64,000 bases of DNA from Candidatus Brocadia sp. Lineage in GTDB: Bacteria > Planctomycetota > Brocadiia > Brocadiales > Brocadiaceae. Positions 19,426-28,144 of this stretch are shown here, piece by piece. The first letter of the stretch is position 1. Each line of letters opens with the position of its first letter. A model generated the notes under the pieces. The model made no database searches. It was not told the DNA's origin and saw only the letters and a program-made list of their open reading frames with translations. The stretch lies in the NCBI GenBank assembly GCA_013360945.1, contig JABWAQ010000002.1:53571-117570 (forward strand), written 5' to 3'. Position numbers and translations under genes: made by a program.

Positions 19426-20782
19426 GGTCAGATTTTCTCTTAAAATAAAATGGTAACGACACGATAATGGCAATAGCTGTAGCTGCCATTACCTTGGGTT
19501 CTACATGACACATCAACCAGCCACAAATTAACAGCGCTAAAACAGGAATACTATATCCCCCAGGCACCCGGTAGCTTCTTTCCCACTCTGGCCTGCGCCT
19601 CCTCAGGATAATAACAGCCAAACAGGTAGGGATATATTGGAGAATACTTACCATAACACTTGCCGCAAGCAGATGGGTAAAACTGCCCGTCAAGCTTAAT
19701 ACAAGCGTTAAGCCCGCATTAACTATAATGGCCAGATAGGGGGTGTGATATGTGGAGTGTACTTTGGAAAACATCCGGGGAAGAAATCCATCGATGGAAA
19801 GTATATAAAGACTCCGGGGACTGGTCAGGGCAATGCCGGCATTGACACCGCCAATAGAAAACAAAGCCCCTGTGCCGATAATTATACCGCCCATCGTTCC
19901 CATAAAATATCTTGCTGCATCGGCCAAAGGCTTATCTGAGCCGGCAAGCCCGGGAAACGTCCCTGTAGCTACGATTTGGATAACAACATAGAAAATGGTA
20001 ACGCTCACCAAAACAAAAAACAGTGCGCGCGGAACATCCTTTTGCGGATGCCGCATCTCTCCTGCGGGTACTGCTGTAAATTCAAATCCAGTATAGGCAT
20101 ACAATGCCAGAATAGCAGCTGTACTAAAATTTCTTCCAGAAAACTCCTCATGCCATCCATTGCTCATTGATCCCCCGTCATCTCCCTTTAGTGAAAGAGA
20201 ATTATTTCCATGGATAAAAAACAATCCCATGCCGATGAAGATAAGCAAAGGCAGGAGTTTTCCCAGGGTAAAGAAATTAATCGTCCTTGCCCCCGGTTTC
20301 ACCCCAAAATAATTGATAGCGCTCAATCCTACAACCAGGATAGTAACGGCCGCTTTGCTTGCCCACGCATGTGCAGTTGGAAGAAAATAGCTTAAATAAA
20401 GCCCAAAACCGCCGGCAACCGATGCCCATCCAATGATAGACGAAAGCCACATCATCCAGCCCACCAGAAAACCCGCGAATGGTCCAAAGGCATCTTTGGC
20501 ATAAAGGTATGCACCGCCGGTCTTATTATACATCCCACCCATTTCAGCAAAGCACAGGGCAATTGCAAAGCAAAGCATCCCGCACAAGGGGAACACCCAT
20601 AGGGCAGCGCCCCCGGCCAGATAATGGAGTTGTCCGGGTAACAAAAAAATACCGGCACCTATCACGCTATTGATGCCCAAGCAGATTACATCAAATAACC
20701 CCAAAGCCCTTGTTAGGCCGTAATTTCGCATATGAGCCTGCATTGCTTTATGATTCACAATTTCAGATTGACGAACAACCAT
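19394..20782 (-). CDS. APC-superfamily amino acid/polyamine permease
   Basis: A 462-residue integral membrane protein with about 12 hydrophobic segments. GINSVIGAGIFLLPG (about 37-51) is the helix-1 signature of APC transporters, and EFTAVPAGEMRHPQKDVPRAL is the usual helix-6/loop region. It probably exchanges or imports an amino acid; the substrate cannot be predicted. The first ATG lacks a clear ribosome site, and translation might begin at ATG 20731 (MRNYGLTRALG), where family similarity begins. The decayed TMTC gene overlaps its 3' end by about 30 bases. Confidence 0.88.
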   Translation of the reverse strand: MVVRQSEIVNHKAMQAHMRNYGLTRALGLFDVICLGINSVIGAGIFLLPGQLHYLAGGAALWVFPLCGMLCFAIALCFAEMGGMYNKTGGAYLYAKDAFGPFAGFLVGWMMWLSSIIGWASVAGGFGLYLSYFLPTAHAWASKAAVTILVVGLSAINYFGVKPGARTINFFTLGKLLPLLIFIGMGLFFIHGNNSLSLKGDDGGSMSNGWHEEFSGRNFSTAAILALYAYTGFEFTAVPAGEMRHPQKDVPRALFFVLVSVTIFYVVIQIVATGTFPGLAGSDKPLADAARYFMGTMGGIIIGTGALFSIGGVNAGIALTSPRSLYILSIDGFLPRMFSKVHSTYHTPYLAIIVNAGLTLVLSLTGSFTHLLAASVMVSILQYIPTCLAVIILRRRRPEWERSYRVPGGYSIPVLALLICGWLMCHVEPKVMAATAIAIIVSLPFYFKRKSDHDKDSTNTSC

Positions 20783-20873
20783 TATACTATATAATTATTT
20801 TTTTCCTTTTAGATTTTTGAATTTTCGCCGTCCTTAACCATTTCACCTTTTTTACGAAAGAGCATGAATCTTT

Positions 20874-21815
20874 ATGGCCTATTATAAACGACATACTTGT
20901 TTTTTGTCTTCCATAATAGTATTTCTTTTGTGCTGTAACCTCGCTTGCGGCAAGAAAGAGGCTGACACACAATCTGCAACCCAACATGCCGCATCCATCA
21001 AGTTTGAAGGAGAAGTTCCTTCTGTCCATAAAAAAACGATGGCAGACGAAGAAATTGAGAAAAACAAAAGACTTCTTGAAGCCAATCCAAATGATGCAGT
21101 TGCCTATTACAATCTGGGTCTCTTGTACGATGAAAAGGGCATGCTCGATGAATCTCTCGCTGCTTACAAAAAGGCATCTGACCTTAATCCTTCGATGACA
21201 GAATCCCTTGTGGGACAAGGGAACATTCTCAACAAAAAAGGGAAATCGGACGAAGCGATCTCGGTCTTTAAAAAGGCCATTGAAGTCAACTCCCATTACG
21301 CAGAGGCATACGAGGGATTGGGACTTGTCTATGTTCACAAGAAGCAGGAAGAGGATGCAGCCGCGTCATTCAATAAGGCCATTAATCTCAATCCGGGACT
21401 TGTAAATTCACGATACAACCTGGGCATTCTCTATGCAAAAAAGTCGCAATTCAATGAGGCGGTTACCGAATGGACTAAGGCCATTGAAATTAACCCGCGA
21501 AAGACAGAGATACATTATAACTTAGGCATAGCCTATACAAAACTCGGGAAATTGGACGAGGCTATTTCCGTATGGCAAAAGGCATTGACGGTACGTCCGG
21601 ACGTGGCAGATTTTCATTATGTTATAGGACTGGTATACAAAGAAAAAGGGGACTTTGACAACGCCGAGGCATCTCTCAAAAAAGCGCTTGATGTTAATCC
21701 CGATATGGTAGAGGTACACAAGGTTCTCGAGGAATTATATCGTTCCAAGGGCATGCTTGGCGATGCTGACCGTGAGGCAGAACTCTACAAAAGCCGGTCC
21801 AGCCCACACCACTAA
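20874..21815 (+). CDS. TPR-repeat protein, probable lipoprotein
   Basis: A 313-residue protein. Residues 1-25 are a signal sequence ending NLACGKK, a near-consensus lipobox with acylated Cys around 25. From about 58 there are six to seven tetratricopeptide repeats in tandem (YYNLGLLYDEKGMLDESL, YEGLGLVYVHKKQEEDAA, HYNLGIAYTKLGKLDEAI and others), forming a protein-binding solenoid. It presumably sits on the periplasmic side of a membrane as a scaffold; the partner is unknown. AnmK follows after 7 bases on the same strand. Confidence 0.85.
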   Translation: MAYYKRHTCFLSSIIVFLLCCNLACGKKEADTQSATQHAASIKFEGEVPSVHKKTMADEEIEKNKRLLEANPNDAVAYYNLGLLYDEKGMLDESLAAYKKASDLNPSMTESLVGQGNILNKKGKSDEAISVFKKAIEVNSHYAEAYEGLGLVYVHKKQEEDAAASFNKAINLNPGLVNSRYNLGILYAKKSQFNEAVTEWTKAIEINPRKTEIHYNLGIAYTKLGKLDEAISVWQKALTVRPDVADFHYVIGLVYKEKGDFDNAEASLKKALDVNPDMVEVHKVLEELYRSKGMLGDADREAELYKSRSSPHH

Positions 21816-21822
21816 ATCAAAA

Positions 21823-23088
21823 ATGCTAAATAAACTCCTGCGGTTACAGCAGAAGGATACCAAAAAAGTTATTGGCCTCATGTCCGGGACATCGGCCGAT
21901 GGTATAGATGCCTGTCTTGCAGAAATCTCTGGAAGCAGCATACACACGAAAACAAACATACTGGACTTTGAAACCTATCCTTATGATCCGGCCACACGGA
22001 TTGCCGTCCTTGAAGCGTGTAATCCTGAAACAGGCACGGTCGCCAGGGTCTGCCAGCTAAATTTTTACTTAGGAAAACTCTTTGCAGAGGCCGCAAAATC
22101 CATTACAAACAAAGCACGTATTCCTATTTCCGAAATCGATCTTATTGGCTCTCATGGACAGACGATCTATCACCTTCCCAACGTAATGGCACAACAAGAT
22201 TTAAATAGATACGAAAAAGAGACCTATGGACAGGGGTCAGAAGACAGAGGCCTGGCGCAAGAAGCCAGATATGTGCATCGTTCGACGCTGCAAATTGGCG
22301 AGCCTTCTGTCATTGCCCAGGAAACGGGCATTACTACGGTGGCCGATTTCCGGCCGAGGGATATGGCTGCAGGGGGACAGGGAGCGCCGCTCGTACCTTA
22401 TGTAGATTACATCCTCTTTCGGGACAAAGAAAAGGGCCGTGCCTTGCAGAATATCGGTGGAATTGCCAACGTTACCTTCCTGCCGCAGAACGGCGCTATA
22501 AATGACGTTATTGCCTTCGATACAGGCCCGGGCAACATGATAATCGACCGCATCGTGGAGCTTATCACAAACGGCGCATCTCACTTCGACGATGGGGGAA
22601 AACTTGCCGCAAAGGGGAAAGTGAACGATGGTCTTTTGGCTACCCTTCTTGCGCATCCGTACCTATCAAGGCATCCCCCAAAGACCACCGGACGGGAAGA
22701 GTTTGGGAGGTATTTTGCGGATAATCTTTATAAAGAGGCTATACATTTCGGTATCGGTGATCCGGATATCCTTGCAACAGTTACGGCATTTACAGCACGC
22801 ACCATTGCAGATAGTTATAAGCAGTGGATTTTACCAAACTATCCCGTATCCGAGGTGATCCTCTCGGGGGGTGGAAGTTACAATAATACCCTTATAAAAT
22901 TTTTAATCCAGGATTTTTCTCCATCCATTAAGATGCATACCATCAAAGAGTTTGGTATTCCACCAAACGCCAAAGAAGCCCTTGCCTTCGCTATTCTGGC
23001 AAACGAAACAATTTCCGGAAATCCCAATAACATCCCTGGCGTCACGGGAGCAAAGGAGGCAGTTATTATGGGAAAAATTATACCGTAG
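21823..23088 (+). CDS. anmK: AnmK, 1,6-anhydro-N-acetylmuramic acid kinase
   Basis: A 421-residue enzyme from ATG 21823. It hydrolyses the 1,6-anhydro bond of anhydroMurNAc and phosphorylates it to MurNAc-6-phosphate, a step in peptidoglycan recycling. The ASKHA-fold ATPase motifs are present: GLMSGTSADGIDACL near the N-terminus, GQTIYHLP, AFDTGPGNMIIDR, and SGGGSYN near the C-terminus. The frame is open for 22 more codons upstream, but that overlaps the TPR gene, so the ATG 7 bases after its stop is preferred. It is slightly longer than typical (370-390) because of an extra segment after HLPNVMAQQ. Confidence 0.92.
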   Translation: MLNKLLRLQQKDTKKVIGLMSGTSADGIDACLAEISGSSIHTKTNILDFETYPYDPATRIAVLEACNPETGTVARVCQLNFYLGKLFAEAAKSITNKARIPISEIDLIGSHGQTIYHLPNVMAQQDLNRYEKETYGQGSEDRGLAQEARYVHRSTLQIGEPSVIAQETGITTVADFRPRDMAAGGQGAPLVPYVDYILFRDKEKGRALQNIGGIANVTFLPQNGAINDVIAFDTGPGNMIIDRIVELITNGASHFDDGGKLAAKGKVNDGLLATLLAHPYLSRHPPKTTGREEFGRYFADNLYKEAIHFGIGDPDILATVTAFTARTIADSYKQWILPNYPVSEVILSGGGSYNNTLIKFLIQDFSPSIKMHTIKEFGIPPNAKEALAFAILANETISGNPNNIPGVTGAKEAVIMGKIIP

Positions 23089-23221
23089 GTGTTTTTTTTT
23101 GATAAATATTTTAACATTTTCAACCCGAAACCCAGATAAGATTTTGGGATGAAAGATGTGTGAGGTGATTTGCACCGATTTTCAGCGCTATAAAATTTTT
23201 ATCACAAAAAGTATTTTCATT

Positions 23222-24133
23222 CTAATGGATTTCCAACTTGCATTTAAGAGATTTTAAGGTGTTTTTCATGAGCATGGTAATGGTCATGGGGCCAACGCCG
23301 CCGGGGACAGGGGTGATGTGTCCGGCAATTTCTTTCGCCGCTTCAAAATCAACGTCGCCTTTTAAAATAGGGACCATCTTTTTGGGGTCGTCTTTGCTGG
23401 GCTTTTCACCAACCCGGTTGACACCCACATCAATGACGCATGCGCCTGGCTTGATCCATTCCGGTTTTACAAGACCGGGAACGCCCGCGGCAACGATTAA
23501 GATGTCAGCGCGCTTGCAATGCCCGGCTAAATTTTTGGTCTTTGTATGAACAACGGTTACCGTTGCATCCGCTCCTCTTCCTTTTTGAACCAGCATGTTG
23601 GCGATGGGTTTTCCCACGATATTTGAGCGACCGACAACAACGGCCTCAGCGCCACTTGTTTCGATTCCGGAACGTACAATCAATTCCTGAATGCCGGCTG
23701 GCGTGCATGGAGGGAATTTCACCTCATCGCCGCCGATCATAAGACGTCCGACGTTGACGGGGTGGAAACCATCCACGTCCTTATCAGGGTCAATGGCATT
23801 GATCACCTTTTTTTCATCGATATGTTTTGGAAGGGGAAGCTGTACAAGGATACCATGAATGGAGTCGTCTTTGTTGTATTTATCGATAAGTGCAAGCAGG
23901 TTTTTTTCGGAAATATCGATGGGTTGATTATCCTGTACCTCTTTAAAACCCAACCTGTGGGCAGTTTTGATCTTTAAAGTAACGTATGATACAGAAGCAG
24001 GGTTTTGACCTACCAGAATCGTTACAAGCCCTGGTACAACGCCATATTTCCCTTTGATGTGTGCTACTTCTGAAGTGATTTCCTGGAGAATTTGCTCCCC
24101 GATTTCAGTCCCTTTGATTAGTTTTGCAGCCAT
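23222..24133 (-). CDS. folD: FolD, methylene-H4folate dehydrogenase / methenyl-H4folate cyclohydrolase
   Basis: A 303-residue bifunctional cytoplasmic enzyme interconverting 5,10-methylene-, 5,10-methenyl- and 10-formyl-tetrahydrofolate. SYVTLKIKTAHRLG carries the catalytic Tyr/Lys pair, VQLPLPKHID and the DKDVDGFHPVNVGRL signature follow, and VVVGRSNIVGKPIANML is the nucleotide-binding loop. VPGGVGPMTITML lies near the end. The Lys, Asp and Gln residues expected for both activities are present. In a Wood-Ljungdahl organism it feeds MetF/MetV, whose genes lie 20 kb away. A copy of the dispersed repeat sits just upstream (24182-24297). Confidence 0.96.
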   Translation of the reverse strand: MAAKLIKGTEIGEQILQEITSEVAHIKGKYGVVPGLVTILVGQNPASVSYVTLKIKTAHRLGFKEVQDNQPIDISEKNLLALIDKYNKDDSIHGILVQLPLPKHIDEKKVINAIDPDKDVDGFHPVNVGRLMIGGDEVKFPPCTPAGIQELIVRSGIETSGAEAVVVGRSNIVGKPIANMLVQKGRGADATVTVVHTKTKNLAGHCKRADILIVAAGVPGLVKPEWIKPGACVIDVGVNRVGEKPSKDDPKKMVPILKGDVDFEAAKEIAGHITPVPGGVGPMTITMLMKNTLKSLKCKLEIH

Positions 24134-24181
24134 AAACGTAAAATGCCCCTTTCTAAAAAATGGTTAAATAAAGCACCGATA

Positions 24182-24297
24182 TATAGTATTCCTCCACAAG
24201 AACGTCTTTTTTCTGTAAGGTTTTCTTTGTGATCTTTGTGTAAAACTTTGTGTTCTTTGTGGTTGAGCTTTTTTGGTTGCGACCATGCTGCGTTATG
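24182..24297 (-). repeat. Dispersed 115-bp repeat, copy B (inverted)
   Basis: Read on the minus strand, it starts CATAACGCAGCATGG, passes through repeated CACAAAG units and ends GGAATACTATA. It differs from copies A and C by only scattered changes. Its 3' end points toward folD and lies about 50 bases before that gene's start. Confidence 0.85.
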
Positions 24298-24377
24298 TAA
24301 TATTCGTGCCAAATGTATCCCAAATTCCTACCTTTTGTCAAGCCGGAATAAACAGGCGTTATCGCGACGCAAGCGGT

Positions 24378-25112
24378 TTACTTTGGTGATAGTTTAAACA
24401 AGAGTCCCTTTTTATTCAGCCGTTTGAATTTTAGCACCATAAGCAAGGTTTTTACGAAGATTTTATAGTTTAACTTCGTTTGCCCACGTGTCCTGTCTTC
24501 AAATTTGATAGGGATTTCTTTGATCGAAAACCCTTTCAGATGTGCCCGGTAAAATACCTCAGATACAATGGATGGCCCTGTTGAGATCATAGAATCAAGC
24601 TCAATTGCTTCCAATACCTTTCGTTTAAAGCACCGGTATCCTGAAGAAACATCTTTAATTTGTAATCCCAGAAGAACTCTTACATAGATGCCTGCAAGGA
24701 GTGTGATTACCCTGCGGGCGATGCCCCTGTTGACATCTTCGCCACCCCGTGTAAATCGGGAGCCGATAACCAGGTCCGCATCTTGCAAGGCTTCTAATAA
24801 GCGTGGAATATACTTAGGGTGATGGGAAAAATCTGCATCCATTTCGACTACAGAGTCGGCCCCATGATCCAGGGCATATTTGAAACCGGCAATACCCGCA
24901 GAACCCCGCCCCCTCTCCGTTATTCTGAGCAGCAGTTCCACTTCGGGATGTTCTTTTGATGCCTTTTTTACTGCCTCAGATGTACCATCGGGCGAGTTGT
25001 CATCCACAACGACAATATGGAGATCAGGGATTTTGAGATTTAAGATTTCCCGGGTTAGATTTTCTATATTTTCCCGTTCATTGTACGTTGGGATCATTAC
25101 GTAGGTTTTCAT
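24378..25112 (-). CDS. GT2 polyprenol-phosphate sugar synthase (dolichol-P-mannose synthase-like)
   Basis: A 244-residue GT-A glycosyltransferase transferring a hexose from a nucleotide sugar to a polyprenyl phosphate. MIPTYNERENIENLTR opens the fold, VVDDNSPDGT is the nucleotide site, and EMDADFSHHP holds the DxD-like metal site. GYRCFKRKVLEAI and FEDRTRGQTKLN are typical of bacterial DPM1 relatives. No C-terminal membrane helices are present, as in the soluble DPM1 class. ATG 25112 is preferred because homology begins there. Such donors feed GT-C enzymes; the only GT-C-like gene in view is the decayed one at 17896-19425. Confidence 0.9.
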   Translation of the reverse strand: MKTYVMIPTYNERENIENLTREILNLKIPDLHIVVVDDNSPDGTSEAVKKASKEHPEVELLLRITERGRGSAGIAGFKYALDHGADSVVEMDADFSHHPKYIPRLLEALQDADLVIGSRFTRGGEDVNRGIARRVITLLAGIYVRVLLGLQIKDVSSGYRCFKRKVLEAIELDSMISTGPSIVSEVFYRAHLKGFSIKEIPIKFEDRTRGQTKLNYKIFVKTLLMVLKFKRLNKKGLLFKLSPK

Positions 25113-25211
25113 CGGAAGACACCCTTTACCACTAAGAAACAAAGAACAACGGAAATAAACGGTTTTAATTTGAGCAGATAAATCGTATGAATGTTTTATG
25201 CGATTAAATCG

Positions 25212-26417
25212 TTACGATAAAATATCCATGGCAATTAATGCCATAATTTTTGCGAAATCGATCAGTTCCTTAACACTGATCGATTCGTTTGTTGCATGCG
25301 CCTCTGTATCATCGCCCGGACCAAACCCTACGGCTGTGATACCCTTTTGAATGAGTTGCTTTGCTACCGTTGCGCCGGACATACCTTTTGGTTGAGGTCT
25401 GGTTCCCAGGACGGTTGATGTGTGCTTTGAAATCAATTCCACCAATGGATTATTGGTAGGGACGGCAGTAGGCGGCTGGTCGGAAATGATTCTTAAATCG
25501 AACTTCGCGGGATACCGGTTCTCCACCTCTTTAATGATGTTTTTTAAATTGTCGATAATATCGTCTGATGAATCATCGGGTAAATACCGGATATCCAATT
25601 GTACCTTGCAGAGGGCAGGCACTATATTTGGCGCTGTTCCGCTGTGGATTGATCCAAGATTTAAAGTTGGTGGGGTGTGGAGTGGATGTGAGGTTTTTTG
25701 GAACTTTAATTGTTTTACGCGTTCAAGCAGGGCGATCATGTTCCATATTGCATTTATTCCCGTTTCCGGCCTGGAGCCATGCGCCTGTTTCCCGTGTGAG
25801 ATAATTTCTAAAAACAACGCCCCTTTTTCTGTTACATCGATTAACTGCATATTATGGGCAACGTCGGGAATAATAGCGTAATCAACCCTGATCCCGCATT
25901 CATTCAGTAAATATTCTAAGCCAAGCACAGAACCGCGTTCCTCATCGGCAACGCCTGCCAGGATAAATTGACCTTTCAATTTGGATTCATTTTCTTTCAG
26001 AAATCTTGCGACAGCCATCATGGAAGCCATTTGACCCTTGTTGTCCGAAGATCCTCTCCCGTAGATCCTGCCATTTTCTACCCAAGCCTCAAAGGGGTTC
26101 CGTTTCCAGTCATCACCCGCCGGTACAACATCTAAATGACAGGCAACGAGCAATGTAGGGGCGAACGGCCGTTCGCCCCTACCACCAATATACCCAACAA
26201 TGTTTGCCCTGCCCGTTATCTTTTCATGGATTGTGTATGGGATTTGTAATGATTTGAAGAAATCTTCGACTACTTTAGCGGCAAGGATTTCATTCCCGGG
26301 AGGGTTTTCAGTCTTTATATTAACTAATTTACATGCAAGGTCAATGATCTCTTTTTCTTCATTTTGCATGTAATTTTTCACATGGTCTATGAGATTGTTC
26401 GAAGATGAATTATGCAT
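25212..26417 (-). CDS. M20-family metallopeptidase (ArgE/DapE/carboxypeptidase-like)
   Basis: A 401-residue zinc aminoacylase/peptidase from ATG 26417. ACHLDVVPAGD gives the first metal His and catalytic Asp, YGRGSSDNKGQ the bridging Asp, ADEERGS the catalytic Glu and metal Glu, and HATNES the last His, so the active site is complete. A dimerisation domain lies between (about 190-300). Substrate could be an N-acyl amino acid or dipeptide. The coding frame contains a perfect 28-base palindrome (26155-26182) that inserts residues GRGERPFAP just before the metal-binding strand. Confidence 0.88.
   Translation of the reverse strand: MHNSSSNNLIDHVKNYMQNEEKEIIDLACKLVNIKTENPPGNEILAAKVVEDFFKSLQIPYTIHEKITGRANIVGYIGGRGERPFAPTLLVACHLDVVPAGDDWKRNPFEAWVENGRIYGRGSSDNKGQMASMMAVARFLKENESKLKGQFILAGVADEERGSVLGLEYLLNECGIRVDYAIIPDVAHNMQLIDVTEKGALFLEIISHGKQAHGSRPETGINAIWNMIALLERVKQLKFQKTSHPLHTPPTLNLGSIHSGTAPNIVPALCKVQLDIRYLPDDSSDDIIDNLKNIIKEVENRYPAKFDLRIISDQPPTAVPTNNPLVELISKHTSTVLGTRPQPKGMSGATVAKQLIQKGITAVGFGPGDDTEAHATNESISVKELIDFAKIMALIAMDILS
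26155..26182. repeat. Perfect 28-base palindrome inside the M20 peptidase gene
   Basis: GTAGGGGCGAACGG is followed directly by its exact reverse complement. This GTAGGGGCGAA-type palindrome is a dispersed-element style. Here it stays in frame and adds about nine residues at a loop of the enzyme. The inverted repeat at 56348-56420 has a similar AGGGGCGAA arm. Confidence 0.9.
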
Positions 26418-26672
26418 AAGAATTATTTTAAAATTAACGAAATATTTGATAATGAAAAAGGTTAAAACAATCGTGATAATCTTACCGTGCAGTCCAGGAT
26501 ATTTCAAATTAAAAGATTGATTCAGCTTTCAGTTTTCCATAAAATAAGGCAGAATACCCACATCCTTTGAAGTCCCGATGGTATCCTTCATATCTACGAC
26601 AGAATCCGACGCGTTGCTCTGCTGCGCTTCGCGGCAAACTACAGGTCGTTAGCCAAAAATTAATTGCAACTC

Positions 26673-26702
26673 TTGACATGTGTCATTCATTTGTAATACA
26701 AT
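26673..26702 (+). promoter_or_regulatory. Sigma70-like promoter, apparently leaderless
   Basis: TTGACA (26673-26678), an 18-base spacer and TACAAT (26697-26702). The predicted transcript start falls at or next to the ATG at 26709, so the PIN toxin mRNA may lack a leader. TTGTAA occurs twice across the -10 region and might be an operator half-site. Confidence 0.45.
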
Positions 26703-26708
26703 TGTAAC

Positions 26709-27206
26709 ATGATCATCTTTGATTCGTCCACGCTTATTCTTCTTGCAAAAACAGATTTACTGGAATTGTTTGTCTCGGATTTTCGCGGGAAAGTTTTAAT
26801 TCCTCCGAAAGTCAAGACAGAGGTATGCATAGAAAAGAGAGAAGAAACCCCTTTAATAGTTAAATTAATGAAGGATAAAAGAATTGAGGTCCTGGAAGCA
26901 AAAAACAGCAGGCAGATAAAGAAATTTACAGATGATTTTAATTTAGACGCTGGCGAGGCAGAGGCATTGACCCTTGCAATTCAGGAGGGTGCCGGCATAG
27001 TTGCAACAGATGATAGAAATGCCATAAGGGCATGCAAGATTTTAAAATTGGATTTTGTTAGTGCAATTGCTGTTTTGATAAGGGCATTTGAAAAAAATCT
27101 TATTGATAGAGATGAGGTTGTAGTCAAATTGCAAAAACTGGAATCTATTGCCAGATATAGCAGGACAATAATAGAGGATGCAATAAAAAAGATAAAGGGG
27201 GTATAG
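26709..27206 (+). CDS. PIN-domain (DUF3368-like) toxin
   Basis: A 165-residue protein. MIIFDSSTLILLAKTDLLELF carries the first Asp, LDAGEAEALTLAIQ the central acidic cluster, and VATDDRNAIRACKILKL the third, as in DUF3368-type PIN nucleases. The catalytic residues look intact. Unlike the classical VapBC order, the toxin gene comes first and the ribbon-helix-helix partner follows 4 bases later. The promoter just upstream seems leaderless. Confidence 0.82.
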   Translation: MIIFDSSTLILLAKTDLLELFVSDFRGKVLIPPKVKTEVCIEKREETPLIVKLMKDKRIEVLEAKNSRQIKKFTDDFNLDAGEAEALTLAIQEGAGIVATDDRNAIRACKILKLDFVSAIAVLIRAFEKNLIDRDEVVVKLQKLESIARYSRTIIEDAIKKIKGV

Positions 27207-27210
27207 AAAA

Positions 27211-27510
27211 ATGGCTACCAAAACTTTAAGCATACGCATAGATGACGAGGATTATAAATTTCTTTCCGTTCTGGCTAAAGAAGAAAAGGAAGATGTTTCA
27301 AAGACAGTAAGAGAATTAGTTGATCTGGGCAGGGTAATGCTTGCCATAGAGAAATATAAAAAATCAGAAGCATCCATTGAGAAGGCTGCAAAGATAGCCG
27401 GGGTTTCTATCTCAAAAATGATGGAAATATTTAAGGAATATAGTGTTGAGGCAAACCTGGAGTACGAAGACTATCTGAAGGGGCTAAAGAGTATAAAAAA
27501 GGTCTGGTAG
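27211..27510 (+). CDS. Ribbon-helix-helix antitoxin with UPF0175-like tail
   Basis: A 99-residue protein. MATKTLSIRIDDEDYKFL, then EEKEDVSKTVRELVDLG form a beta-strand/two-helix RHH DNA-binding domain. The second half (ASIEKAAKIAGVSISKMMEIF) is a helix-turn-helix-like stretch as in UPF0175 antitoxins. It follows the PIN gene by 4 bases and is its likely antitoxin and autorepressor. Confidence 0.8.
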   Translation: MATKTLSIRIDDEDYKFLSVLAKEEKEDVSKTVRELVDLGRVMLAIEKYKKSEASIEKAAKIAGVSISKMMEIFKEYSVEANLEYEDYLKGLKSIKKVW

Positions 27511-27551
27511 GAATAAAGGGTTGATGATTCTTCAGAATTTCTTAGCCATGA

Positions 27552-27668
27552 CATAACGCAGCAGAGCCGCAACCAAAAAAGCTCAACCACAAAGAACACA
27601 AAGTTTTACACAAAGGTCACAAAGAAAACCTTACAGAAAAAAGACGTTTTTGTGGAGTAATACTATAA
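27552..27668 (+). repeat. Dispersed 115-bp repeat, copy C
   Basis: Starts CATAACGCAGCAGAGCCGC and ends GGAGTAATACTATA, matching copy A (8781-8895) and inverted copy B (24182-24297) over the full length. It separates two toxin-antitoxin-type gene pairs. Confidence 0.85.
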
Positions 27669-27720
27669 TACGGTACTGATAATATCTTGCAGAATGTAAA
27701 TAATAGAGGAGAAAATGACA

Positions 27721-27936
27721 ATGACAACGCCAATAGAGTTGATTCATGAAATTGAAAAACTTCCACCAAGAGAAAGAGTTCGAATTGTGGATATTGTGAT
27801 CCGAGATGTCCTGCGCCCCGATTCCGATATTGATAAGGTATGGGCGCAAGAGGCATCAAGCCGCTGGGATGCCTATAAAAGAGGGGAAATTAAGTCAGTC
27901 CCTTATGAAGAAGTAATGTCCAAGTATAAAAAATAA
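27721..27936 (+). CDS. Addiction-module component (PF09720-like)
   Basis: A 71-residue protein, MTTPIELIHEIEKLPPRERV and onward to IKSVPYEEVMSKYKK, the pattern of 'putative addiction module component' antitoxins (LPxxER near the N-terminus, WxxExxxRxxxxxxG in the middle, VPYEEV at the end). GAGGAG lies 9-10 bases before this ATG; an ATG two codons earlier would be too close to it. The usual RelE-type partner is not next to it; the neighbour downstream is another small antitoxin-like gene. Confidence 0.72.
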   Translation: MTTPIELIHEIEKLPPRERVRIVDIVIRDVLRPDSDIDKVWAQEASSRWDAYKRGEIKSVPYEEVMSKYKK

Positions 27937-27948
27937 GGAGGAGTTCCT

Positions 27949-28125
27949 GTGAGTGTTATAACGGATTACAAAAGAGAGTTAATGACAATAACCCAAGATT
28001 TACCTGATAAGGAAGTCAGAGAGGTATTGGATTTTGCCCGATTTCTCAAGGCAAAGAAAGAAGGGTTTTCATATACACAACATATAGAGGAAATAACTCT
28101 CCTTCCGGCATATGGAGATAATTAA
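27949..28125 (+). CDS. Small DUF2281/VapB-like antitoxin
   Basis: A 58-residue frame starting GTG at 27949, with AAGGAGGAG 5-6 bases upstream, a strong ribosome site overlapping the previous gene's end. It contains LPDKEVREVLDFARFLKAKKE, the typical DUF2281 helix seen in small antitoxins. No toxin gene follows; the hsdM remnant begins 19 bases downstream. The pair with the preceding gene may be orphan antitoxins. Confidence 0.65.
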   Translation: MSVITDYKRELMTITQDLPDKEVREVLDFARFLKAKKEGFSYTQHIEEITLLPAYGDN

Positions 28126-28144
28126 GGTTAATCAATAAGCAACC

